A DNA stretch of 64,000 nucleotides from Halorientalis persicus (GTDB lineage Archaea; Halobacteriota; Halobacteria; Halobacteriales; Haloarculaceae): contig NZ_FOCX01000007.1 of assembly GCF_900110215.1 (NCBI RefSeq), forward strand, positions 100,934-164,933. The letters are read 5' to 3'. Under the pieces are notes generated by a model, which saw only the letters and a list, made by a program, of their open reading frames with translations, was not told where the DNA came from and did not search any database. The first letter of the stretch is position 1. Every line of letters begins with the position of its first letter. Made by a program: the position numbers and the translations under genes. Shown piece after piece: positions 37,401-46,275 of the stretch.

Positions 37401-37496
37401 CTGTTGCCCGCGGTCGAACTGGACGGTCCACGGAGCGACCGGGAACCGGCGGTCGCCGAGGGCGACGCGGAAGCGACTGGGACTGGGGACGACTAG
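34467..37496 (+). CDS. uvrA: UvrA, excinuclease ABC subunit A
   Basis: This 1009-residue protein is a complete UvrA: two ABC ATPase halves with Walker A 'GLSGSGKSSLAF' (about 32) and 'GVSGSGKSTLM' (about 680), and signatures 'LSGGESQRIRLATQIG' and 'LSGGEAQRVKLAEELG'. Zinc modules are 'CPECGREV', 'CTHCG...CPECEG' and 'CEECGGQG...CEECGG'. It scans DNA for bulky damage and loads UvrB. The C-terminal extension after the second ATPase is short and acidic. uvrB and uvrC are not in this window. Confidence 0.97.
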   Translation: MTREHIEVRGAEEHNLKDVDVTIPREELTVVTGLSGSGKSSLAFETVYAEGQRRYIESLSAYARNFLGQMDKPQVENVEGLSPAISIDQKNAANNPRSTVGTVTELHDYLRLLYARVGTPHCPECGREVGEQSAQNMVSRILDLPEGTRAKIAAPVVRDQKGAFEDLFDDLVAEGYARVEVDGESYDLTMDRPDLDENYDHTVDVVVDRVTVSDEARSRITDSVETALQKGEGVLKVILPDPPADAELGGASARSTGDLADADEDGASAEDRLVVEFSEDLACTHCGIDISEIETRSFSFNSPHGACPECEGIGSTKEVSEDLVIQDPSKPLKNVFEPWSYNRTYYSRQLDNVAEHFGVDLDTPFEDLDESIQRQFLYGTDDVVHFEWTTKNGTREKTERFEGVINNLERRHVETDSDRAREHIEEYMAVTTCPACEGTRLKAESRAVLVADTSITEVNRMSIGDALDHFEGMEAGLDERDTKIAEEILKEIRARLGFMCEVGLEYLTLDREASTLSGGESQRIRLATQIGSGLVGVLYVLDEPSIGLHQRDNDRLLNTLEELRDLGNTLLVVEHDTETMRRADNIIDMGPGPGKQGGEVVVNGSVEDVKDSEDSITGDYLAGDRFIDVPGERREPDRGEGSDGASGDADGHITIRGARQHNLDDVDVDLPLGCFTAITGVSGSGKSTLMHDVLYKGLARRMNDNTSVDPGDHDDIEGLEQIETVRLIDQSPIGRTPRSNPATYTNVFDHIRELFADTKLAKQRGYEKGRFSFNVKGGRCEECGGQGTVKIDMNFLSDVQVPCEECGGARYNDETLDVTYKGETIADVLEMSVAEAYEFFESHPQIRRRLKLLKDVGLGYMRLGQPSTTLSGGEAQRVKLAEELGKKDSGETLYLLDEPTTGLHPEDERRLIDVLHRLTDDGNTVVVIEHELDLVKNADHIVDLGPEGGENGGEVVASGTPEQVARTEASHTGRYLRDLLPAVELDGPRSDREPAVAEGDAEATGTGDD

Positions 37497-37633
37497 AGAG
37501 TTCCGACCGTCGGGAGGAACTCCGAATACGTGAGCGGGGAGGAACGACCCGCGAGCGTGGGGCTCGACCGGCTCGTCTTTCAGGGTTGAGAACCGGGACA
37601 ACACTTGAAATACTGCAGTCCTGAATAGGGGCC

Positions 37634-39388
37634 ATGGCGGAGAGTTGGGCCGGGCTGTTGGCGATCTACCTCGGGGTCCTGGCGGTGACCGTTGCGACCC
37701 AGACGGTCGTCGGCTACTGGGTGTACACCCGGCAGTGGGATCGTGAGGGTGCACAGTGGTTCCTGCTCATGCTGGGGACCGGTCTGTCCTGGGCACTGGC
37801 TATCTTCGTCTTTTTGCTCCCCGTCGGACCGGGGTTCAGACGGGTCGGGTACCTGATCGGGGCGCTCAGCGCCATCCTGACGGTCGGGGCGTTCGTCGTG
37901 TTCGTCTCGACGTACACCGGGAACGACCTCCACCGGAAGCGGGTCGTCCAGGGTCTGTTCGGTGGGGCTCTCGTGGTGTATCTGGTGCTCGCGCCCACGA
38001 ACGGGAGCCACCAGCTCCTGTTTGCGAACTTCGAGATGGTGACCGAGCCGTTCCCCTACCTCGTGGTCGAGCGCGGACCGGTGTTCGCGGCGATCATCGT
38101 CCTCATCCAGGTGCCGGCGGCCTACGGCATCTACCTGATGGTGAATCACCTGCTGGCGACGCGTCGTCAGTCCAGCGTCCAACTGACGATGTTCGTCATC
38201 GGTGCGCTGTCGATCATGAGTTTCGACGCGATGAGCCAGTACACGCCCGTCTTTCCGCTCCGGTTCAGTCACGCGCCGTTTGGCCTGCTCCCCTTCTACC
38301 TGTTGACGGCCGTCTCGCTGTTCCGTTTTGGCCTGCTTGACGTGAAACCGGTGGCGCGTAACACCGTCATCGAGGACCTCAGAGACCCCGTGCTGGTCGT
38401 CGACGACCGTCGGCGCGTCGTCGACTTCAACGAAGCCGCCACGCACGTCTGGCCCGAGATCGCCGACGAGGTACCGGCGGCCTTCGAACGGGTCTGTCCG
38501 GCGCTGTCCGAGGCGATCGCCGTTCCGCCCGGGGACGAGGACACGACTCAGGAGCTCTCGCTGACCTACGACGAGCAGGACCGACACTACTCGGTCACCG
38601 TCTCGGCCGTCTCGAAGAGTAGCGACGAACGGACCGGCTGGTACTCGATCCTCCTGCGGGACATCACGGAACTCGAACAGTCCCGCTGGCAACTCCAGAA
38701 GCAAAACGAACGTCTCGACCAGGTCGCCTCGACCATCTCTCACGACCTCCGGAACCCGATCAACGTGACGACGGGCCGCCTGGAGCTGATGGCGACACGA
38801 ATCGACGACCTCGACATCGACACCGAGACCCGCGAGCAACTTCTCGAAGAGCTCGACAGCGTCGACAATGCCGCCGCCCGGATGCAGGACATCATCGACG
38901 ACATCCTCACCATCGCTCGCGAAGGCAAGACCGTCGACGAGACCGAACCCGTCGCGCTGGCGGCCACCGCTCGTGACGCCTGGGCGAACGTCGACACGAA
39001 GCAGGCGACCCTGACTGTCACCGACGACCGCACGCTCGAAGCCGACCGGAGCAAACTCCTCACGATCTTCGAGAACTGCTTCCGGAATGCCCTCGACCAC
39101 GGACCGGACGACGTGACCGTCGAAGTCGGCCCCACCGTCGACGGCTTCTACGTCGCCGACGACGGGCCCGGCGTCCCCGAGGAACACGCGGACAACATCT
39201 TCGAGTACGGCTACACGACCAGCGACGACGGCACGGGACTCGGACTGTCCATCGTCCGGACGATGGCCGAGTCCCACGGCTGGACCGTCGAACTTGATCG
39301 CGAGTACGACCAGGGGACCCGGCTCGTCTTCACCGGGATCGAGAACGAGCGGGTGAATGAGCCGGCGATGGCGGAGCCCAGCGGGTGA
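37634..39388 (+). CDS. Sensor histidine kinase, 7TM-PAS type (copy 1)
   Basis: This 584-residue kinase starts with seven membrane helices (about 8-235, histidine-kinase 7TM sensor), followed by a PAS-like segment ('VIEDLRDPVLVVDDRRRVVD', about 243-340). The H-box 'ISHDLRNP' is near residue 370. The ATP-binding domain has an N-box 'FRNALDHGPD', a G1 box 'DDGPGVP' and 'DGTGLGLSI'. No receiver domain is fused or adjacent. It is tandemly duplicated with the next gene. Confidence 0.88.
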   Translation: MAESWAGLLAIYLGVLAVTVATQTVVGYWVYTRQWDREGAQWFLLMLGTGLSWALAIFVFLLPVGPGFRRVGYLIGALSAILTVGAFVVFVSTYTGNDLHRKRVVQGLFGGALVVYLVLAPTNGSHQLLFANFEMVTEPFPYLVVERGPVFAAIIVLIQVPAAYGIYLMVNHLLATRRQSSVQLTMFVIGALSIMSFDAMSQYTPVFPLRFSHAPFGLLPFYLLTAVSLFRFGLLDVKPVARNTVIEDLRDPVLVVDDRRRVVDFNEAATHVWPEIADEVPAAFERVCPALSEAIAVPPGDEDTTQELSLTYDEQDRHYSVTVSAVSKSSDERTGWYSILLRDITELEQSRWQLQKQNERLDQVASTISHDLRNPINVTTGRLELMATRIDDLDIDTETREQLLEELDSVDNAAARMQDIIDDILTIAREGKTVDETEPVALAATARDAWANVDTKQATLTVTDDRTLEADRSKLLTIFENCFRNALDHGPDDVTVEVGPTVDGFYVADDGPGVPEEHADNIFEYGYTTSDDGTGLGLSIVRTMAESHGWTVELDREYDQGTRLVFTGIENERVNEPAMAEPSG

Positions 39389-39445
39389 ACAGCCACCCCG
39401 TCCGTGGGCCGCGTTATCACGTGCTGATATCGATCGAGGTTTGAT

Positions 39446-41236
39446 GTGGCGGATCACCGACGTTCAGACATTGTGGGACCGTCGGTGGTGTGGCTCGCGT
39501 ATCTCGCCTGGCCGATAGTGACGCTTGTCACTGGCTCGTCGCTGCTCTACTGGATCTACTCGAACCGATGGGACCGACGCGGTGCCAGATGGTTCGCGGG
39601 TGTTCTCGGCGTCGGCGCGTTCTGGATGGCGGCGACGTTCCTGCACCTCTGGCTTGGGGATCCCGGGCTCCAGCGGGTCGTCGCCATCGTCGAGGCGATA
39701 CTGTTGTTCGCCTCGTTCGCGGCGTACATCGTCTTCGTCTCGGTCTACACCGGCCGAGAGTTCCACGAGCGCCGGAGCGTCCAGGCGACACTGGTCGGCG
39801 TGATGGGGAGCCTGCTCGTGCTCGCGCCGCTGAACTTCCTCGGCGTCACGAATCTGTTGTGGACGGATCTCGTCGTCGTGGACGATCCGTTCCCGTACGT
39901 CGTCATCGAACACGGGGTCGGCCTGGTCGTCATCCTCACCGTCCTGCTGGGCCTGATCGGCTACAGCTGGTTCGTCCTGACGAACTACCTGCTGGCGACG
40001 GGCACGGGATCGGGAACACAGGTGTTGTTGATCCTGCTCGGGGGGCTGTCGATCGGCGTCGCGGAGCTACTTGGGCAGGCGGGTCTCCTGCCGGCCGACG
40101 GACTGCACCACGCGACGTTCGGCGCGCTGCCCTACGTCGTCTTCTCGACGTTCGGACTCTTCCGGTTCGACCTGCTCGACGTATTGCCCGTCGCGCGCAA
40201 CGCTGTCGTCGAGTATCTCACCGACCCGGTGCTCGTCCTCGACGACGACCGTCGCCTCGTCGACTACAACGCCGCGGCGCTGGATACCTGGCCGGCCCTC
40301 CCCGAGAAGAAGGGCGCGCCCTTCGCCGCGGCGTTCCCGTCGCTGGCCGACCGGATCGAACTCCCGGCCGACCGCAAGGCGGCGACGACCGACCGGCTGA
40401 CACTGGCGCACGACGGGACCGAACACCACTACTCGGTCACGACGACACCGATCACCCGTGGCCGGTCCGGTGCGGTCGGCTGGTATGCGATCCTGTTTCG
40501 CGACGTGACGGATCTCGAACAGTCACGCTGGCAACTCCAGAAACAGAACGAACGCCTCGATCAGGTCGCGACGACGATCTCCCACGATCTGCGCAACCCC
40601 ATCGCGGTCGCCAGCGGTCAGACGGAGTCGCTCGCCCTCGAACTCGACGAGTGGGACGTGACGCCCGAACACCGTGACCGTGCCCAAGGACGGATCAGTT
40701 CGACGCAGGACTCCCTCGACCGGATGGAAGACATCGTCGAGGACATCCTCACACTCGCCCGCGAGGGCAAGACCGTCGAGGAGACCGGTCCCGTCGAGCT
40801 CGGAGCCACCGCCCGCGACGCCTGGGCGAACGTCGACACCGACGACGCCACGCTGACCGTCGCCGGCGACCGACGGCTCCAGGCCGACCGGAGCAACCTC
40901 CTCAGCATCTTCGAGAATCTCTTTCGGAACAGTGTCGAACACGGACCGGACGACGGGACCGTCGAGGTCGGGGCCACTGCCGACGGCTTCTACGTCGCCG
41001 ACGACGGGCCCGGCATCCCCGACGAACACGCAGGAGACATCTTCGAGTACGGCTACACGACCAGCGGCGACGGCACGGGACTCGGTCTCTCCATCGTCCG
41101 GACGATGGCCGAGTCCCACGGCTGGACCGTCGAACTGGACCGGGAGTACGAACGCGGGACGCGCTTCGTGTTCGGCAGCGTCGACACTGTCGTCACCGAC
41201 GGTGGGTGGCGAGCAGGCGACCGGGGACGGTCGTGA
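39446..41236 (+). CDS. Sensor histidine kinase, 7TM-PAS type (copy 2)
   Basis: This 596-residue paralogue of the preceding kinase has the same layout: seven N-terminal helices, PAS-like segment ('VVEYLTDPVLVLDDDRRLVD'), H-box 'ISHDLRNP' near residue 385, and 'DGTGLGLSI' in the ATPase. Kinase halves are nearly identical while the 7TM halves diverge, suggesting different ligands feeding one output. The start is GTG 39446 because the next ATG would cut the first helix. Confidence 0.86.
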   Translation: MADHRRSDIVGPSVVWLAYLAWPIVTLVTGSSLLYWIYSNRWDRRGARWFAGVLGVGAFWMAATFLHLWLGDPGLQRVVAIVEAILLFASFAAYIVFVSVYTGREFHERRSVQATLVGVMGSLLVLAPLNFLGVTNLLWTDLVVVDDPFPYVVIEHGVGLVVILTVLLGLIGYSWFVLTNYLLATGTGSGTQVLLILLGGLSIGVAELLGQAGLLPADGLHHATFGALPYVVFSTFGLFRFDLLDVLPVARNAVVEYLTDPVLVLDDDRRLVDYNAAALDTWPALPEKKGAPFAAAFPSLADRIELPADRKAATTDRLTLAHDGTEHHYSVTTTPITRGRSGAVGWYAILFRDVTDLEQSRWQLQKQNERLDQVATTISHDLRNPIAVASGQTESLALELDEWDVTPEHRDRAQGRISSTQDSLDRMEDIVEDILTLAREGKTVEETGPVELGATARDAWANVDTDDATLTVAGDRRLQADRSNLLSIFENLFRNSVEHGPDDGTVEVGATADGFYVADDGPGIPDEHAGDIFEYGYTTSGDGTGLGLSIVRTMAESHGWTVELDREYERGTRFVFGSVDTVVTDGGWRAGDRGRS

Positions 41237-41310
41237 CACGGGCGGTCGCGCGACGGCGGACCGTACCACGGCGCAAGTCAGGGCACGGACGAGACTGGTC
41301 ACGGTCTGGA

Positions 41311-41317
41311 ATATAAA
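41311..41317 (+). promoter_or_regulatory. TATA box of the geranylgeranyl reductase gene
   Basis: ATATAAA predicts a transcript start near 41341. An in-frame ATG at 41343 would then be leaderless, while ATG 41370 begins the conserved domain. Confidence 0.65.
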
Positions 41318-41369
41318 CCCTCGGCGGCGACCGAGAAGGTATATGGGCGTTGGCGGGTATCAAACGGGT

Positions 41370-42449
41370 ATGTACGACTTCGTGGTGGTGGGGGCTGGGC
41401 CGGCGGGCTCGCGGTTCGCGCGCCGGGCCGCCGCGGACGGAGCCGACGTCCTCGTCTTCGAGCAGGGACGAGTCGGCGAGCCTCTGGCCTGTTCGGGCCA
41501 CGTCAGCACGGACATCTGGGACTACACCCCACATGGTGCTCGCGAGGACCTCCTCCAGAACGAGGTGTACGGGGCGCGGTTTCACACGGGCGGTCCCGAC
41601 AGCGACGGCTACCCCTTCTACAAGGAAGAAGTCGTCTCGAACGTGATCGACCGGGTGGGACTGGACCGGACGCTCGCCGAGGCCGCGCGGGACGCCGGCG
41701 CGGACCTCCGGGAAGAACACACGGTCGTCGACGTGACCGAGGGGCGAAACGCCGTCCGGGTCCGGGCGCGCGGGCCGAACGGCACCGACACCTACGAAGC
41801 GCGTATGGTCGCGGGCGCGGACGGCCCGAAGTCCCGCGTGCGCTCGGAACTGGCCCTCCCCGACCCCGAGGAGATGCTCCACGGCGTGCTCGGCTTTACC
41901 GACGACCCCGACCACGACGACTTCGTCGACGTGCACCTCACGGTTCCCGACTTCTTCGCGTGGCGCATCCCCCGCGGCGACGCCGGCGTCGAGTACGGCC
42001 TGGCGACGCCACCGGGTGACGACGTACGGGCACGCTTCGAGGAGTTCACCGACGACTACGGCGTCGAGACCGACCGGCGGTGTTCGGGCCTCATCCCCAT
42101 CGGCCCACCACCGAGAGTGACGGGGCGGCGGAGTTTCCTGCTGGGCGACGCGGCCGGCCAGACGAAACCGTTCACCGGCGGCGGCATCCTCTACGGCATG
42201 ACGGCGGCCGACCACGCCGCCCGAGAGATCGACCCCGCCGATCCGGGAACGCTGGGCGACTACGAGGACGCCTGGCGGGCGGACCTGCGGACGGAGATCC
42301 GACTCGGGAAACTGGTCCGGGCGGGTTACTCGGTGCCGGAACCGATCCAGCGTGCCGGTATGCGAGCGCTCTCGGGCGAGATCGCCGTCCACATGGACCG
42401 CCCGACGACGCTCTTTTCGACCGAGCAACTGCGCAAGCTGTTGGGGTAG
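41370..42449 (+). CDS. Geranylgeranyl reductase family FAD oxidoreductase
   Basis: This 359-residue flavoprotein begins 'MYDFVVVGAGPAGSRFARRA', the FAD-binding GxGxxG. 'ACSGHVSTDIW', 'GADGPKSRVR' and 'LLGDAAGQTKPFTGGGI' are the next family motifs. It would saturate isoprenoid double bonds, as in archaeal membrane lipid or quinone side-chain synthesis. ATG 41370 gives the family N-terminus. The upstream TATA box would also allow a nine-residue longer form from 41343. Confidence 0.84.
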   Translation: MYDFVVVGAGPAGSRFARRAAADGADVLVFEQGRVGEPLACSGHVSTDIWDYTPHGAREDLLQNEVYGARFHTGGPDSDGYPFYKEEVVSNVIDRVGLDRTLAEAARDAGADLREEHTVVDVTEGRNAVRVRARGPNGTDTYEARMVAGADGPKSRVRSELALPDPEEMLHGVLGFTDDPDHDDFVDVHLTVPDFFAWRIPRGDAGVEYGLATPPGDDVRARFEEFTDDYGVETDRRCSGLIPIGPPPRVTGRRSFLLGDAAGQTKPFTGGGILYGMTAADHAAREIDPADPGTLGDYEDAWRADLRTEIRLGKLVRAGYSVPEPIQRAGMRALSGEIAVHMDRPTTLFSTEQLRKLLG

Positions 42450-42454
42450 GAAGC

Positions 42455-43549
42455 TCAGTCCTCGGTATCGGGATAGGTCGGGAGCCGGGCGGACGCGTCG
42501 GAGCCTTCGACGAAGGGCAGGTCGACGACGGCGGCGGCCCGTTCCTCGCCGTCGATTCTGACCGAGAGGTTACCTGTAGTGTCGTAGTCGACCAGCGCGA
42601 GCGCGAGGGGTTCCTCGCGCGTCGGACTGTCGACGGCCCGGGTGATCGCCCCGACGGCGCTGTCGCCGGCGAAGACCGCCGCACCGGCCTCCGGGACGGC
42701 ATCGACGGTGAGGCCGACGAGGCGACGGCTGGGCTGGCCCCGGTTCTCGACCCGGGAAACCACTTCCTGGCCGACGTAACAGCCCTTCTCGAAGTCCAGA
42801 GCGTTGCGGACGCCGACCACGTTGGGGATCTCGCCCTCGAGTTCGGTGTCGAACAGTGGCGTGCCGGCCTCCAGCGTGAGCGACTCCCAGGTGCGGTAAC
42901 CGAAGGGCGCGGCGTTCATCCCGCGGTTTTCGAGGGTATCGAACACGTCGCGGGCGGCGTCGGCGGTGCAGACCACGGTGTACCCTTCCTCGCCGGCGAG
43001 CCCGTCGTCGCGGATCACGGTGACGCCGACGTCGGCCATCGAGCCGCGGACGAATTCGAGGGGGCGGTCGGGCGAAGCCGCGCCGTTGAGGACGCTGGCG
43101 ATCTTCTCGGTGGCCTTGGGACCGTGGATGCCGAAGGTGGCGAAGTCGTCGGTCGCAACCTCGACCTCCACGTCCTGGATGAAGGTCTTCTCGGCCCAGT
43201 CCTCGGCGATGGGGCCGGCGCGGGCCGGGGGCGTGAACACGAGCAGGCGCTCACCGGCGTTGTAGACGTACATATCGGTCGTGACCTTGCCCTGCGGGTC
43301 GAGCAGGAGGGCGTAGACGCCCTGCCCGTCGGTCGACGGGACGCGGTTGGAGACGGCGTTGTCGACGAAGTCGATCCGGTCGTCGCCGGTGACGGTGACG
43401 ACGCCGTAGCCGAACTCACAGACGCCGACGACGCGGCGGACGGCGGCGTGGGTTCGCTCGGGACGACCGTAGTGATCGACGACGCGACGGCCTCCCTGCT
43501 CGCGGAAGGTCGCACCGTGGGACTCGTGGACGGCCTCGAGAACAGTCAT
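42455..43549 (-). CDS. GcvT/YgfZ-type folate-binding protein
   Basis: This 364-residue GcvT-fold protein carries the YgfZ signature around 'KGCYVGQEVVSR' (about residue 257), where the cysteine is needed in Fe-S cluster repair proteins. No gcvH or gcvP genes are adjacent, so the tetrahydrofolate-dependent Fe-S assembly role fits better than glycine cleavage; this is inference. The start 'MTVLEAVHESHGATF' is the only sensible ATG. Confidence 0.83.
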   Translation of the reverse strand: MTVLEAVHESHGATFREQGGRRVVDHYGRPERTHAAVRRVVGVCEFGYGVVTVTGDDRIDFVDNAVSNRVPSTDGQGVYALLLDPQGKVTTDMYVYNAGERLLVFTPPARAGPIAEDWAEKTFIQDVEVEVATDDFATFGIHGPKATEKIASVLNGAASPDRPLEFVRGSMADVGVTVIRDDGLAGEEGYTVVCTADAARDVFDTLENRGMNAAPFGYRTWESLTLEAGTPLFDTELEGEIPNVVGVRNALDFEKGCYVGQEVVSRVENRGQPSRRLVGLTVDAVPEAGAAVFAGDSAVGAITRAVDSPTREEPLALALVDYDTTGNLSVRIDGEERAAAVVDLPFVEGSDASARLPTYPDTED

Positions 43550-43592
43550 TGTGAGGTAATGGACGCTCGGCGGCGTTAAATTGCCGGATTCG

Positions 43593-43886
43593 TCAGCGCC
43601 CGAGCCAGGATCGAATTCGGTCCAGCAGGGAGGGTTCCTCGTCGGGGTCGTACTGTCCGATAGCGTGGTCTTCGGGGAGGATGACGGTGCGGTCGTCTTC
43701 CTCGGTGGCCTCGATCAGCCCGTCGGATTTGAGGTCCGCGAGGGCCGTCTCCAGTTCGTCGATGTCCGCGTCCACCCGAGACCGGAGTTCGAACACCGTC
43801 ATCCCGTCGTCGCGGCGGTCCGCGAGAGCGTCGAGTATCGCGACCTGGGTCTCGGCACGGTCGCGATACTCCCGCTTGGCTCTCAT
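43593..43886 (-). CDS. Small winged-helix-like conserved protein (DUF6432-type)
   Basis: This 97-residue haloarchaeal protein starts 'MRAKREYRDRAETQVAILDA'. Helices around 'MTVFELRSRVDADIDELETALADLKSDGLI' resemble a winged helix that could bind DNA. The C-terminus is acidic then basic ('RIRSWLGR'). A TCTTAAG box at 43911-43917 on the minus strand, 27 bases upstream, supports ATG 43886 and a leaderless transcript. Confidence 0.75.
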   Translation of the reverse strand: MRAKREYRDRAETQVAILDALADRRDDGMTVFELRSRVDADIDELETALADLKSDGLIEATEEDDRTVILPEDHAIGQYDPDEEPSLLDRIRSWLGR

Positions 43887-44062
43887 AGGACACCGTTCGG
43901 CCGGGTGGGTCTTAAGACTTCGAGACGCCCGTGGGCCAGTCCAGACGTGCCAGCGGTCCGTCATTCGCAGTCCGGTCACCGCTGGCGTGATTCGCCGGCA
44001 GTGACAGGTGTCAGACACCCAAGCAGTAGGCTTAAGATTGGCGGGCGACCAGTATCGTGTCA

Positions 44063-44995
44063 ATGGCTATCAAGTGTTCGCTACTCGGGCACAAGTTCAG
44101 CGGGACGGAGGTCGAGGAGGAACGCGAGGAACAGGGTAGCGAAGTCGTCATCACCATCGAGGAAGTCGAGGTCTGTGAGCGGTGTGGCAAGCGACGGGTC
44201 GTCTCCGAGAACAAGGAGGTGACCTCGCTGGCGGCCTCGGACGAGGGCGACCCCGACACCGAGACCGAACCGGGGCCGGAGTCAGCGGCCGAGTCGGACC
44301 CGGCGGCCGAAACCGCCGAACCCGACGCGCAGGCACCTCCACCCGGCCCGAACATGGGCGCGGCCGAGGACGACGCGGAACTGCTCGACGCCGGTGGCGA
44401 CGGTGACGACGCGGCGACGGTCGACGACGAACCCGAACCGGAGCCCGAACCGGACATCGCGACCGCGGGCGAGACAGGTGTCGAGGACGAACCGACGGGC
44501 GAGGACGACGGTGCGGTCATCCTCGACGACGACGATGAGCCCGAGCGCGAGCCCGGGGAGTGGCCCGAAGACGAGGGCGCGCCCGAAGACGAGGCCGAAC
44601 CCGAGCCGGAAGCGATCGAACGGGCCGCCACGGAGGCGGTCGAGGACACCGAGGAGCCGGAGCCGGCGGCCGAATCCGCGGAGACCGAAGAGTGGCCCGA
44701 CGAGTACGGGTACGAGGAAGAGTCCGCGAAGGCACCGGAAGTCGACTGGCCCGAGGAGGACGAGGGCGACGACGAGGAGTGGGAGCCGGGCGAGAGCCTG
44801 ACCCAGCGGATCGACAGCGACGTGGAGCCCGCGGGGGCCGCGACGGTCACCGTGCCGGAAGGCGAGTTCTACTGTCCGGAGTGTGGGTTCACGACGCTCG
44901 TCGAGGAGTCCTCGCTGCGTGCGGGCGACTTCTGCCCGTCCTGTCGGCGGGGGAGCCTCGAACATCGGGCCGAGGACGCGACGCGAAAAGAGTAA
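44063..44995 (+). CDS. Acidic protein with N- and C-terminal zinc ribbons
   Basis: This 310-residue protein has an N-terminal zinc-binding part ('KCSLLGHKF...VCERCGKRR', about 4-52) and a C-terminal ribbon ('YCPECGFTTLVEES...FCPSCRRG', about 270-300). Between them lies a roughly 200-residue region made almost only of Asp, Glu, Ala, Pro, Gly and Thr. That middle is surely disordered and would keep two ribbons apart. CTTAAGA at 44031-44037 supports ATG 44063 over GTG 44057. Function is unknown; nucleic-acid or protein binding is possible. Confidence 0.72.
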   Translation: MAIKCSLLGHKFSGTEVEEEREEQGSEVVITIEEVEVCERCGKRRVVSENKEVTSLAASDEGDPDTETEPGPESAAESDPAAETAEPDAQAPPPGPNMGAAEDDAELLDAGGDGDDAATVDDEPEPEPEPDIATAGETGVEDEPTGEDDGAVILDDDDEPEREPGEWPEDEGAPEDEAEPEPEAIERAATEAVEDTEEPEPAAESAETEEWPDEYGYEEESAKAPEVDWPEEDEGDDEEWEPGESLTQRIDSDVEPAGAATVTVPEGEFYCPECGFTTLVEESSLRAGDFCPSCRRGSLEHRAEDATRKE

Positions 44996-45021
44996 ACCGA
45001 ACCCTGTCCATAGGTCTCCTC

Positions 45022-45414
45022 ATGCGGGAGTACAAGATGCGTCGGGGCGAGCACCTCGAAGAGCGAGTACCGGATATGAAGGCCAAGATCGAGGACTTCT
45101 TCGGTGAGGTGTCGGGGACCGTGGAGTACAAGGACAGCGACCTGTACGTCGTCGAAGATCCGGACAATCCGGTCTTCGACCGTATCACCGCTGGCACCGT
45201 CGAGTACGACGGCAAAAAGGACAAACTGGGCGTCGACTTCGTGGAACGGCCCGCCGAAGACGTCATCGCGGAGGGGAAAGCAGACGCCGCGGCGGACGCG
45301 GTCGACGCGAAAAACGACTTCCTCGAGGAGTGTACGGGTCGGGACGCCAAGAGCCGCCGTGACTCGATGAAACGCTCCGTCGAAGACGACGCCGAGACCC
45401 CCGACAACGTCTGA
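45022..45414 (+). CDS. DUF5611-type conserved haloarchaeal protein
   Basis: This 130-residue protein starts 'MREYKMRRGEHLEERVPDMK' and contains 'EYKDSDLYVVEDPDNPVFDR'. This is a common small haloarchaeal family of unknown role (DUF5611). It is soluble and acidic with a helical C-terminus. It follows the acidic zinc-ribbon gene by 26 bases on the same strand and may share its transcript. No catalytic motif is visible. Confidence 0.72.
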   Translation: MREYKMRRGEHLEERVPDMKAKIEDFFGEVSGTVEYKDSDLYVVEDPDNPVFDRITAGTVEYDGKKDKLGVDFVERPAEDVIAEGKADAAADAVDAKNDFLEECTGRDAKSRRDSMKRSVEDDAETPDNV

Positions 45415-45420
45415 CTGGTT

Positions 45421-46275
45421 CTAGCGTTTCGCCGAGACGATCCCGTACTGCCACAGCCCGTCCGTGAGCGTCTCGTGCTGGTAACGGGCGGCCCGCCGGT
45501 TGTCCTCCTGGGTCTCGTTGCGCAGGCCGACCGCGCTCGCGACGCGTCCGAACGGCCGGAGGAGCCGGCTGGCCCAGTAGAGCCGCCGCGAGGACGGCAG
45601 CACCTGACCGGTCTCGTCGACACTCTCGACAGTCTCGAACCCGGCGTCGGTAAGGGCAGTGTGGAACCCGTCCAGCGTCGCCAGGTTCGGCACCGCCCAG
45701 CCGTCGAGCCACACGTTCATCGACTCGCGCTCGCTGGGCGTCATCGAATCGACCGCTCGGAACCCATCGGCGACGATCAGACGCCCGTCCGGCCGGAGGA
45801 CGCGCGCGGCCTCCGCGACGAACTCGGCTTTGTCCTCGGCGTGACAGATCGCCTCGATGCCCCAGATCACGTCGACCGAGTCGTCGGCCACCGGCAGGTC
45901 GGTGAAGTCACCGCGCGTGAACGTGGCGCGGTCCGCGACGCCCGCCTCGGCGGCCAGTGTGCGGGCCTCGCGGAGTTGCAACGGGACGATGTCGACGCCC
46001 GTGACCGTCGCGCCCCGTTCGGTCGCCAGCCAGACGCTGCTCCCACCGACCCCACACCCGCAGTCGAGGACGCGATCGTCGGGACCGATCCCCGCCCGAT
46101 CGGCCAGTTCCCGGTTCATGTTCTCGACCGCCTCGGCGTGTGATCGGTCGCGCCCGTCGTGGTACCCCGCGTGGAGCCCGTGACTGTCCTCCAGCGCCCA
46201 GAGCAACTTGTAGTCGAAGTGGCTCTCCGTGTAGTACTCCTCGATCCGCGATACCCCCATGTGACTCGTCCCCAT
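45421..46275 (-). CDS. Class I SAM-dependent methyltransferase
   Basis: This 284-residue methyltransferase has motif I 'VLDCGCGVGGSSVWLA' (about 69), motif II 'VTGVDIVP' and motif III 'VLRPDGRLIVADGF' (about 150). N-terminal 'YYTESHFDYKLLWAL' and 'HGLHAGYHD' resemble sterol/tocopherol C-methyltransferases, which methylate isoprenoid-like rings or chains. The start is uncertain: ATG 46275 lies about 30 bases after a TTAATTTTC-type box (46303-46311 on the minus strand), while 46260 and 46317 are alternatives. Substrate unknown. Confidence 0.8.
   Translation of the reverse strand: MGTSHMGVSRIEEYYTESHFDYKLLWALEDSHGLHAGYHDGRDRSHAEAVENMNRELADRAGIGPDDRVLDCGCGVGGSSVWLATERGATVTGVDIVPLQLREARTLAAEAGVADRATFTRGDFTDLPVADDSVDVIWGIEAICHAEDKAEFVAEAARVLRPDGRLIVADGFRAVDSMTPSERESMNVWLDGWAVPNLATLDGFHTALTDAGFETVESVDETGQVLPSSRRLYWASRLLRPFGRVASAVGLRNETQEDNRRAARYQHETLTDGLWQYGIVSAKR

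Noticed and set aside
34377..37754. 1125-codon open frame on the minus strand
   Set aside because: It is antisense to uvrA, which has complete family motifs. Long antisense frames are normal in GC-rich haloarchaeal DNA, and the translation shows no domain.
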